The notes below the pieces were generated by a model that was not told the origin of the DNA, searched no databases, and saw only the letters and a list, made by a program, of their open reading frames with translations. DNA of 64,000 nt from Gymnopilus junonius. Lineage: Eukaryota; Basidiomycota; Agaricomycetes; Agaricales; Galerinaceae. The position numbers and the translations under genes were made by a program. Positions 36,010 to 45,647 of this stretch are shown in pieces (the stretch's first letter is position 1; each line of letters starts with the position of its first letter). The stretch lies in NCBI GenBank assembly GCA_015501075.1, contig JADNYJ010000007.1:248001-312000 (forward strand), in the 5' to 3' direction.

Positions 36010-37104
36010 ATGCTGCGCCAGATCCTCCGCCCAAGTCCTCTCTCTCGTTCCTTACTATGCAGCAGAAGTAGCAAGTTCAATAACTACACGACCTCCGCCT
36101 CTGAGGAACCCTTCAAAGTCCCCGTCAAACTCATCGCGGAACTGCGCAAGCAAACCCAAGTCTCCGTGACCAAAGCCCGGGAAGCTCTGTCCCAGACGAA
36201 CGGCTCCATCCCCGACGCATTGACATGGCTCGAAAAGGACCTCGAGGCCACTGGAAAAGCCAAAGCCGCCAAAGTCTCCGGTCGCGCTACGAAGCAAGGG
36301 CTGATCGCGCACGCCATCCTCAGCCAGGGTAGGGGATTCAGCCAGGTAGATGATAATAACAGCTGTATCCGAGCGGCCGCCATCGAGCTCAGTTGCGAAA
36401 CGGACTTTGTAGCGCGGAACAAGCTCTTCGCGGAACTGGCAGCGGACGTGGCGCATACGGCTGCTTTTCTGATGGAGGAGGGCGACTCGGTAGACGACTT
36501 TTTTGAGACGCCGATGTTTGCCAAGTTGTCGACACAGAACGTACTGGAGCTGCCTATCGTCCAGCACCCTGATTCTACAGAGCAAAAATTCCAGGAAGGG
36601 ATGACGGTGTCCTCTGCTATACGGAATACTATCGCCAAAGTAGGCGAGAATATCACCCTCAAACGCGCTCGGGTTATCATCGAAGATGAAAATTCCAACG
36701 TCGCTTTCCACCTGAACTCATACCTACATGGACAGCAACACAATTTATCAGCAGCTCCCCTTGGCGCGCTTGCCCTGTTTAGGATAACTTCTGATCGGTT
36801 CAAGAAGCTCTTTTACGATGAAAAATTCTCCACGGAACTGTTGGAGATAGAACGAGCAGTTGCAAAGCAGATTGTTGGCATGCAAACTTTGTCGATTTTG
36901 CCCAAACCTGGTCAAAACCTTGAGGATGCGTTGTATAACCAAGAGTTCTTCACTCTGCGTGCCAGTGGTACCCAGGGCAAGACCATTCAAGAAGTGCTGC
37001 GGACGTGGTCTCTAGAATCAGGGCTTATCGACTCAAAAGAAGACAAAGGCGGACTCGAGGTTGTGGACTTTTTGAAATGGACTGTGGATGGGTCTGAAGA
37101 ATGA
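36010..37104 (+). CDS. tsf1: Mitochondrial elongation factor Ts
   Basis: Guanine nucleotide exchange factor for mitochondrial EF-Tu. One uninterrupted frame of 364 codons, unusual here because almost every neighbour has introns. The N-terminus MLRQILRPSPLSRSLLCSR is an Arg-rich mitochondrial presequence. A UBA-like N-terminal domain has ELRKQTQVSVTKAREAL, with DALTWLEKDL after it. The core signature ELSCETDFVARN is near 36385. Two dimerisation subdomains follow, with VGENITLKRAR and YLHGQQHN. The family's TDF contact residues are intact, so it looks functional. Confidence 0.95.
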   Translation: MLRQILRPSPLSRSLLCSRSSKFNNYTTSASEEPFKVPVKLIAELRKQTQVSVTKAREALSQTNGSIPDALTWLEKDLEATGKAKAAKVSGRATKQGLIAHAILSQGRGFSQVDDNNSCIRAAAIELSCETDFVARNKLFAELAADVAHTAAFLMEEGDSVDDFFETPMFAKLSTQNVLELPIVQHPDSTEQKFQEGMTVSSAIRNTIAKVGENITLKRARVIIEDENSNVAFHLNSYLHGQQHNLSAAPLGALALFRITSDRFKKLFYDEKFSTELLEIERAVAKQIVGMQTLSILPKPGQNLEDALYNQEFFTLRASGTQGKTIQEVLRTWSLESGLIDSKEDKGGLEVVDFLKWTVDGSEE

Positions 37105-37324
37105 ATTCCATTCTCCCTTGATTCTCCTGCCTATTATATGTCCTGATAATATTAATACCAATAAGTAATACCCCCCAACTCCATGCTTTGAACGCACAGA
37201 ATAAAAAACTCATAAAATCTGCCCAAACCAAATACAACTCTAGGGATACGGATTTGCGGTAAGCTAACGTCACTTTCCACAAAGCTGTTCGACAACGAAA
37301 ATTTTCACAAAGAAGTTGTCAGAA

Positions 37325-37545
37325 AGGACAAGCTCTTGCAAACGTTAAGGACTTGTTGAAATGGAATGTGGAAGGATCTGAAGCATAAATCCCGTCTATT
37401 ATATGTCCTAATAATATTAATACTAGTAAGTAATATCCCCCCCAACTCCACGCATTGAACGCACAAAATAAAAAACAAACACATGTAAAAAAAACCCTGC
37501 CCGAACCAAGTGGGGTACCATACAGCTCTAGGGATTACACCGGCA
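37325..37545 (+). repeat. Degenerate tandem copy of the EF-Ts 3' end
   Basis: The sequence from about 37330 repeats the end of the EF-Ts gene and its 3' untranslated region (about 37050-37255). The coding relic reads VKDLLKWNVEGSEA-stop where the gene reads VVDFLKWTVDGSEE-stop. Downstream identity continues: CTATTATATGTCCT, AATATTAATAC, the C-rich run before AACTCCA, TTGAACGCACA and CTCTAGGGAT. Confidence 0.85.
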
Positions 37546-37651
37546 CACTATTACATGAGTTTTGCGGTCTGTCACATTTTACAAGATGTCGCGTTCTAGT
37601 TTCTAGGGCAGTCGTCAAGTCTAGTTCGTCGGATTTTTTTCGTACACGGGT

Positions 37652-38842
37652 TCAGGATATGCGTGCCTTTTCGGTATTTTTTGAGACGTGCGGTAAACCA
37701 AATCGGTAGTATACATCGTAAGATTTTGGGTCGTCCTTCGTGGAAAGGGTGCTGCAGATTGAATGAGAAATAGTCAGGACGGACGCGTCGGGATGTTACT
37801 TACATCACTAAAATCACAAAACTCGTCAGTTTAATGTGATAGGAAATGAGAGGAGGACGTACGTTGGATCCCAATGAACATGTAATATGTTCCAAGGCCC
37901 TACATGTGCATTTTAGCATTGCACTCGACACGAATAAAAAATACACACAGTGAAAACATGCCACCACGAGTGTCCTTCGAGTAAAAACGCGGCAGGCCAA
38001 CCCACTGAAACCTTCCACCAAGTCAAGGTTTCACAAAAGATGTTATCCAAATTCCAAATAAAGAACCCGAAAGCGAACATGGCAGCGCCGGTGCTGAAAA
38101 ATCTGACGATCGCCCTTTTTTCTGCTCGGGAATGCGAACGCGGGCGTTGGTGAGTTTGAGGATGTAGGTGATGCGGAAAGCGGTGGAAATAACGAGGAAA
38201 GCGAATATAACTTGATGATAAATTGGATTACGGTATACCATACTATCAAAAAAAGTGAGTATGATGTCACGGGCTTGTTAACCATCAGCGTTAAAATCGA
38301 TGCGCACTAGCTCCATGTAAAGAGGATATCGAACAGGACCAAGAGGACGATGAGAAATTTGGTTCGCAATTTCTTGAGACCGAACCCGGGCTGGCTGTCC
38401 CATAAGAGGAAGAGGCTCATGGAAGCGACGTAGATCATGGGCAGCTCATCGGCCAGCTGGGCTTGGAAGAGCAGTGTCGCATGGAAGAAGAAGCTTCCGA
38501 TGCCGACGAGTGCAACGCCCTGTTTTTATTTAAGCGCTGAGGCTGCCGGAGAAGAGGAACAGGGACGCACTGTGTATCCACTCGAGTAGCGCGAAGGCAG
38601 GCCTTGTCTGACGGCTTCGAGGTAGCCGACGAGAGAAATTCCGACGGTGAATAAATTTGAAAAGGTATTGGCCATCTCTGCGATGTAGGGTGAAAATTGG
38701 TGGTTAACCTATAACACGGTCGGCATCGGACGCGAGACAGAGCACAAGCTAAACAGACCTCACACCAGTCTAGAGTGGCAGTGACGGGGCCATAGGCGCC
38801 AGTCTTTTGGAGCCAGGGGGCTATGTGGGCAAGGTTCATCAT
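37652..38842 (-). CDS. Alkaline ceramidase (phytoceramidase family)
   Basis: Seven-helix ER/Golgi membrane hydrolase that cleaves ceramide or phytoceramide, like yeast Ypc1/Ydc1. Start MMNLAHIAPWLQKTGAYGPV, then TATLDWCE. Family motifs: EMANTFSNLFTVG, the His/Ser region GIGSFFFHATL and QLADELPMIYV, DSQPGFG, then WNLDNIFC and the C-terminal LLEGHSWWHVFTG with LGTYYMFIG. The last exon reads STKDDPKSYDVYYRFGLP. The zinc-binding His candidates are present. Exons are short. One base is missing in the A-run at 38115-38120: seven A are needed to read KKRAIVRFFSTGAAMF, six are seen. Confidence 0.9.
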
Positions 38843-39016
38843 GGCGACGGATGCCGGGTGGAAGTGGAAGATAAAAAGCAAAGAGGCGAGTCCGATGGAT
38901 GACGCCGTTTAATTGACATGCATATCTTGGAACTAAAAATAAGCTGAAGATGAGCACGTGACCGATGTAGAGTTTTCCGGGACGGTTGTATCGACTGTTA
39001 CGCAAGACCAGCGAGG

Positions 39017-40685
39017 ATGAGGAGAGCGAATCCAGCGACCATCCTGCGCCACTCCCGGCGGTCCATTGCTTCGGCATCGCCGCACCCGCCGACGCAGATC
39101 ACCACGCTGGCCAACAAAATGCGTGTGGCGACGGAGAGCACGCCGGGCCATTTCTCGTCGCTCGGCCTGTACATCGATGCTGGTGCCCGATATGAGAGCG
39201 GCCACACATCCGGCGCCTCCCATTTCCTCGACAGGATGGCATTCAAGGTGTGTCCCTGTGCGCCTGTCTGTTTGCAGCTGCTGACCCTTCCACAGAGCAC
39301 GACTACACGGTCGGACGAGGAAATGGCGTCCGACATCCACTCCCTCGGCGGCCAGATCATGTGTTCCTCCACCCGCGAATCCATCATGTACCAGTCCTCG
39401 CATGCCCACCGCGGCACTCCGCTCGCCCTCTCCCTCATCGCCGACACCATCCTCAACCCCGCTTTCAACTCCGAAGAGCTAGCTGCCCAACAGGATGCCG
39501 CCGCCTATGAGCTCCGCGAGGTCAGCACCAAGCCCGAGATGGTCCTGCCTGAGATTCTCCATGATGTCGCGTATGACGGCCAGGGACTAGGAAACCCGCT
39601 GCTGTGTCCTGAGGAAAGGATACCAGCCATGAACGCGCCGCTCCTCAGGCACTGTCTGACTGATTGGTACCGTCCCGAGAGAATGGTCATCGCCGGTGCC
39701 GGAATGCCGCACCAGGAACTCGTAGAGCTTGTAGACAAGTACTTCTCCGCCCTCAAACCCTCATCCACCCTCACAGCCCCCCACCTGCCCAATCCCGACT
39801 CTCACCCAACTCAAACCCAAGTACCATCCCCCCACCACACCTACTCACACCCTCCTCACCAGGCGTAGCCAAATCACTCACCCGCGCCGCATCCTACCTC
39901 TTCCCCCAGCGCCACCCCAGCCAACCTACCACCGCCATCCCAAAATCCCCCACGTCCACCTACACAGGCGGCCACCGGTTCATCCACGACCCCGCTCAGG
40001 AACTCAACCACCTCTACATCGCATTCGAGGGCGTGGGGATCAACGACCCAGACGTGTACGCTCTCGCCACGATGCAAGTCCTCCTCGGGGGCGGAGGCTC
40101 CTTCTCCGCGGGCGGCCCAGGAAAAGGCATGTACTCGCGCTTGTACACCCATATCCTCAACCACTACACCCAAGTCGACCACTGTGCTTCGTTCCACCAC
40201 ATATACAATGATTCGTCGTTGTTTGGCTTATTTGCCAGCTTTTTGCCTGCGGGCAGCGGTGTGGTGGGTGGGAATACTCCCTCGCAGATACTCCCGCATC
40301 TCGTGCATCAGCTGAGCTTGTTGACGTACACGGATGTGCCGAAGAATGAGCTGCAGAGGGCTAAAAATCAGTTGAACTCGAGTTTGATGATGGCGCTGGA
40401 GAGCAGGGTGATTGAGGTAGAAGACCTTGGGCGACAGGCATGTCTCTCTTTGTAAAAAAAAAAAGCAACAACTAATCCTCTTCCTAGATCCTCGTTCACA
40501 ACCGTAAGGTGCCAGTAACAGAAATGACAGAAAAGATCAATGAAGTGACGCAAGAGGACATCAAGCGCGTCGCCGCTCGCCTCTTCGGTCCAGGCTCGGG
40601 CAACAAACCCACCGTCGTCGTCATGGGTCACGAGGATGTCGGCTCTTACAACGAGGAATTCACCAAGTACGGTCTCGCTGCGTGA
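39017..40685 (+). CDS. MAS2: Mitochondrial processing peptidase alpha subunit
   Basis: Substrate-recognition subunit of the matrix protease that removes presequences. Arg-rich presequence MRRANPATILRHSRRS. The M16 fold is present but the zinc site is not: SHFLDRMAF replaces the HxxEH-type site of the beta subunit, as expected for alpha. The hallmark Gly-rich loop GGGGSFSAGGPGKGMYSRLY is at about 40085-40145. The first intron (about 39247-39296) sits after RMAFK. The frame moves by one base in the Pro-rich, C-rich linker between 39770 and 39865 with no fitting intron. The gene is essential in yeast, so a base loss in a C-run is likely. The last intron is a GC-AG intron. Confidence 0.92.
40438..40487 (+). 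other. GC-AG intron in the MPP alpha gene
   Basis: The donor is CAG|GCATGT, the branch point ACTAATC, the acceptor TTCCTAG. Removal of these 50 bases joins EDLGRQ to ILVHNRKVPV in frame. The only nearby GT donor would give the wrong phase. Confidence 0.8.
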
Positions 40686-40998
40686 GTCGACCTATCCAGC
40701 CAGGCTCTACTGCCATCTCCAGTCAGGGGGAGGAGGTCTGCGTATGCGGACATTTACACAGCATTTATATAACCTCGACTCTACGCTACATTATTTACTC
40801 ATTAATCACGCAAAAATCTAAAAGTTTAGGTTCATTTTTGGAATCGTATGATGTACAATGGACAATTCCAAGAAGAAAAAAGAATGATTTAAAAACACAA
40901 CGAATGATCTATGAAAATGAAGCGACAAGAAGCATCCTCTTGGTATGTATAATAATTTATGTGAAGCAGAGAAACCACCCTATCTAACACTGTCCTAC
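40686..40998. other. Intergenic region between convergent genes
   Basis: 313 AT-rich bases, 3' untranslated sequence of both neighbours. Nothing else seen. Confidence 0.5.
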
Positions 40999-43900
40999 CT
41001 ACAATGCCACCGACAGCGCATTAGCCTTCACCCTCGTCCACCGCGTATCCCTCCTCGTGCTCAGAAACACCTCCGAATTGGGCTCACAGCATCCCATCCA
41101 CGCACTAGCCTGTACAGGCATCAAATTCGTGACCTGTTTGTTCAATTTAATTCGTATTATTTCTCGGGGCAAGTTAAATTGACAAACGTACCAAGAACCT
41201 CTGCCCGACCTCAAAGCTCCCTGCTTGACTGCCTTCTTCCAGCGTGAGCCCGAGAACATCCCATACCGTTAGCTGTGCGTTTCGGGTCCCTGGCCTCCTC
41301 AGCGTGCGTGCGTCTTGGACGATCAGCATGCGGAAAGAACGCACGTCGCGCGGGGGACATATCGTCTGTGGGCATCAGGAACTGAGCTTTTGTCTTCTTC
41401 TAAAGAGAAAAGAATGAAAGCAGACCTTCATCTCCTTCTCAATCTCCTCCCCGATCCGCTCACGCGCCGCCTCGCTCTGCTTCCGAATGTGCATGGCGAG
41501 CCAACCCGCATCTGTGGAGCTCACGCGTGCGATGACTCGTCCGGCTGAATCTGGGTATTCCATCTCGTCGTATAATGTATCGATATCGTCTGGAGGAGAA
41601 TCTATTTTATTTATTAAATGAGTATCTGGCTAGAACTAGGTATAAAGGAAGGACATACCTTCTTCTCCTGGTCGGAATTTACCGCCTGCTTTGCGCTCTA
41701 GACGATCAATGTATTCGTTGTACCGATTATATTTCTTGTCAAATTCAGCTCGCAGCTTCGAAGCCTCCATCTCATATCGTCTCTACACAACAATGCAGTC
41801 AGAGCACACTCTTAAAAGTAAAAGTGAATCAGTCTACCTTCCACTGTTCATTGATCTTATTCTCCTCTGCTGCATTCCTCGGTCCCTCGCGCCGCTTCGA
41901 CTTGCCATCTTCACTCTCGAAAAACTCTACGTAAGCAATAGGATGAAGCTGGTGATCGACAGTTGTCAGTGGTCCTTCTTCCCTCTTCACCCTGTTGGGC
42001 TGGAAAGGACGAACCTTGGTGATAACAAAATCCAAAGCAGCCACAACGCCTCCATCATGCGTCAAGCTGTGTAGCGTCGAGATACAAGGGCCTCTCGTGA
42101 AACCCAGTTTTGAATGCCAGGGCATAAGATGCGAAGAGTTGCCTGAAAAGACGAGCTTTGTCGAGTTGTAAGCCTCCAGGATCTCTGTTGGCTCCTTCCT
42201 CTCCGTCGATAGCTAAAAGAACGCCCAGTCGAATTTCACGCGATCAAGTAGAATAGAATAAAGACCAACCCTTGCACCAGCGAATCCAATCTTCCTTCCA
42301 ACCCTGAGAACACCCTTCCTCACAGCCCTGGCCATCGGCAAGTCCACTTGCGCCCGTAGTCGATACCACCCATCCGTCACCTCAAGCTCTGGATGAGGCT
42401 CAATGGGCAATCCGTCCTCTGTGACGCCTCGTTCCGACCAGAAAATGTTGGATACACAGAGAACCATAGGGAAGGCAGCTGGTGCATCTTGAGTAGCAAT
42501 CTTCCGAAGTGTGGGCCGGATACCGCAGTTAAGTTCGCGTTCATACCTGGAAGACACAAGGTAAGTATGGGTCCATATAGGACGAAAAAGGCAGGCATAC
42601 CGATATAGTAGCTGGCGCATAACTTCAGTCCAACACCACCGCTTCTCACTCGCATTTGCTTCTTTCTCTGGATCAAGGCCAACCATGCCGGCAAGTTTCC
42701 AGAGAATATGACACCAGTGGTTGTCTACCCATGGTTTTGTTGCTAATGAACATCCACGAGCGAGTAATTCCCTTAAAGCTTCGGCGGGCCCTAAAATCGG
42801 CGATGACGGAGAGGGTGTGGACGAAACTGGTTCAGGAGAAGTCGTGTGAAAAGAATAGTAGAGCGCTGTCTCGGGGGTTAACTGATTGAGCATGGAAACA
42901 TTGCTGAAGATGTACTTTAATACAGTAAAGAGTTTGGATGAATGAAGACCCTACATTCCCATATATTCAAGTTCTTCAGCCGTATGCTGTTGCGGTGCTA
43001 ATCTAGAAGAGGCTAAAGACTTTCTCTCGAAATTAGGTTCTGACCGGGGGACATCAGCACAGACAGAACAGACGGGGAACGCTTCAGCTTACTCAAATTG
43101 AAGAATTCTTTTCTCTGATTGAGAGTAGGCATTGGCCTCGCCACCCACGTTTCGTTTGTTTTGGCCGGAGTGGGTATTGGAGTTGTGACGGCTATACGCA
43201 GTGGTGTTGAGGATTCCCCAAGCTTTAACCTGCCAGGTTCTCCAGGCCTCATACCAGGCTTGAAGGGCGTTTTAAATGGTGTAGGGGTGGACTTGATGGG
43301 ACCTTTCTGGCCCTTCGACCGCAGCGGTGTAGTTAAGGCCGAAGAGCTCGTAGATGCTTGCTGGGTGGCATTGATGGGAGGAGCTGCAAGAGGATGTGTG
43401 CTGGCGGCTGATGTAAAGTTCAGCGACAAAGGTTGACGGTTTAGATTGAGAGGCGAAGAAAATGTTGTTCCAGTAGTAGGTGTATGCGGCTGCTTGAAGG
43501 TGGGAGGCTTGAACTGACCAGGGCGGTGAAGGCTGGGCGATTGGACCGATGAATTGGCTTTTGTGAATCCTGGTAGAGAAGGTCGTGAAAAATCTGGTGA
43601 GGGTGTAACAGGAGTACGCATATTATTTCCTAATTCTTGAAGAGCAGGTCTAATTGAAGACGGGGCAAAGCTACCAGAAGCAGTCTTGAATCCGATAAAG
43701 GTATCTGGCTTTTGGGCAACATTGCTTGATGAGGACATGAAAGAGTTCTCGTCGTTCGAGTTATCTAAGCCGGTATCGTCTTCCTGTTGCCATGCAGAAA
43801 TCTTTGCTTTGGCTTTTACAAGCGCTTCCTTGGAAGGCATGATCAGACCTTTTTTCGACGCCGTCGAAAAACCCGCCACTACGGATCCTGAAGAAAGAAA

Positions 43901-44496
43901 TGATGCAGAAGACGTAAATGCTGTTGCAGGTGTATCAATGGGCACAGGATTAAACCAAGAGTCCAGGTCAGGTTCGGGCGGTGGGACTTCGGGTGACGGA
44001 GACCTTTCGTAGTTCTTGTGGTCTACTAGAATTTTCGATGCCGAAGCGAATCCTATCATGGGAGGAGTAAAATTGACAGCCTGTAGTTTCGCTGCAGACG
44101 AGAAACCATTGGTAAAAGGATTTTCTGGGTCATCTCGTATATTAGCCACCTTTTCACTTGTAAAGTGTAATGCTCGATTGGGGGATGAAGGCTCTCGTGA
44201 CTGCGAACTGCTCCAGTCTATTTGTCCAACTGGGTCTGATATTCTCGATGAGTCGGTGGCCTCTTGGTCATCCGACAAGGGTTGGGCGCCTCGAGTCAAT
44301 AAATTAGCTTTTTGTGAAAGTCGCTCTTCAATGGCATCAATCTCAGCAAACTGCGCCTCTGTCAGGTCTTCTACTTGGCCATCGTATGTCGGCGATGAAA
44401 GTCGCTGTCGTTTGCGAGCAGGGGAAGAAGACGCTTTGTTTGAGTATTAGTAACATAACATATCACAGCCGATAAGAACCTACGCGAGCGACGCAT
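40999..44496 (-). CDS. BRH2: BRCA2 homologue (Brh2-like), recombination mediator
   Basis: Loads Rad51 on single-stranded DNA in homologous recombination. Start MRRS, spliced (about 44439-44482) to SSSPARKRQRLSSP. BRC-like repeats carry the GF-x-TAS-type core: PPMIGFASASKILV (near 44050), VVAGFSTASKKGLI (near 43860) and TFIGFKTASGSFA (near 43680). After a Pro-rich linker comes the helical domain (LTPETALYYSF near 42850, KPWVDNHWCHILWKLAG), then OB1 with VTDGWYRLRAQVDLP, RVGRKIGFAGA, a charged helical insertion like the tower (RRYEMEASKLRAEFDKKYN) and a further OB-like part near the end with RFLVTNLMPVQASAWMG. The domain order matches Ustilago Brh2, with more than one BRC. The partner Dss1 is not in this window. 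Confidence 0.93.
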
Positions 44497-44806
44497 TTCA
44501 CCGCAGAGCACTACGCAGTGCAATGAGGATGGCGGAAGTTTGATGACAACCCTATTTGGTGCCTGTCACTGGCGCTGTGACGGGCGCGTACATACGCGAC
44601 GGATCACGGGACTATACGACACGCGTCGTAACGGCGGCGCCGGAGTTCCAATTGAACCTTGCTCTCTTTGCTCTCTTCGGTCAGACTGGTTTGACTCTCG
44701 CCTCTAATTTGCACCTTAAGCTTGTCAGCCAACACAATACTGCCAGCGTATATGTTCTCGAATCAATTTTATTTATCTCGCAGACACGCAACTTGGAAGA
44801 GCTTCT
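44497..44806. other. Intergenic region upstream of BRH2
   Basis: 310 bases, the likely BRH2 promoter. It contains palindromic ACGCG-type sequence near 44600-44630 (CATACGCGACGG and ACACGCGTCG), which resembles the MluI cell-cycle box ACGCGT of fungi. One exact ACGCGT occurs near 44620. Confidence 0.4.
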
Positions 44807-45331
44807 TCAAATACGCCTCTCGGATCTGTTGTCCCAATACATCCCTTTACTTGAGGGAAAGTTCTCATCGTCGCTTGACGTGCTGGGAGCCAGCCGTTTA
44901 CTAGCTCGACCAGTCTTTCCTCGGCTCATTGTCCAAGCAAGTTCCTGAATTGATCCGTAAATGCCTCCGTTTTGCCTCTGGGATATTCCTGTCGATTGAG
45001 TCCATGTCAATGCTTTAAATCCTACGAGTTTCTCATACTTGCGGAGACTTAAATGGAAAGGCTCAATGGCTCTTTTATCCGCTGACCCTGTCTTAGTCTC
45101 AAATAGCGAAAACAATGGTGGTTTGTAATGCGCATTGTTGTTTTCGTTGTCAAGTGACCCAAGTTTTCGCTTTGCTCTGCTATTTTCAGGCTTGCTCTCG
45201 AGAATATATATCTCAACTTCGGCACATTGCGACGTCTTTGACTCCGCTGGCAACTTTTGGTCTGTATAAGCAAAATGGTGTAGTCCGATGTTGGTGTTTT
45301 GTAAGGTTATTCTTCCCTGCTGTTGAATCAT
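44807..45331 (-). CDS. Unrecognised protein, 174 residues
   Basis: Single open frame starting MIQQQGRITLQNTN and ending GMYWDNRSERRI. It is polar and charged, with a short basic stretch (SRAKRKLGSL) and a Ser/Asp-rich end (STSSDDENFPSS). No signal peptide, membrane segment or known domain seen. The length exceeds chance expectation only moderately, and no intron signals help, so it may be a real small nuclear protein, an exon of a larger gene, or chance. Confidence 0.4.
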   Translation of the reverse strand: MIQQQGRITLQNTNIGLHHFAYTDQKLPAESKTSQCAEVEIYILESKPENSRAKRKLGSLDNENNNAHYKPPLFSLFETKTGSADKRAIEPFHLSLRKYEKLVGFKALTWTQSTGISQRQNGGIYGSIQELAWTMSRGKTGRASKRLAPSTSSDDENFPSSKGMYWDNRSERRI

Positions 45332-45647
45332 TCATTCTGCATGTCATATTTCTCGTACCCGAGTAATTGCTCTACTGTGTAAAACTATTCAATTCCCCGT
45401 TAAACGATGCGACTGTAGACCACTTGATGAGTTCTCCGTGAAGTTGTAGACTCAAAGAGAGCGGCCGATCATGTTGACCAAACACAAGATAAATTGAGAC
45501 GGGCGTATGTAATGCGTGACTTCCGTTTTTAGTCGACCGAAAGAGCACCCGCCAGCTGAGGACACACTTTCGCTACTCCCTGTTCACTAGACATTCAAGT
45601 CCCCCAATCTTATTATTTTAATATCGCATTAGGGCTCATTGGTACCA
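45332..45647. other. Divergent intergenic region
   Basis: 316 bases upstream of the taxilin-like gene. No specific element recognised. Confidence 0.5.

Noticed and set aside
36055..36803. Long minus-strand open frames opposite EF-Ts
   Set aside because: They are shadows of the GC-rich EF-Ts coding frame, which has clear family motifs on the plus strand.
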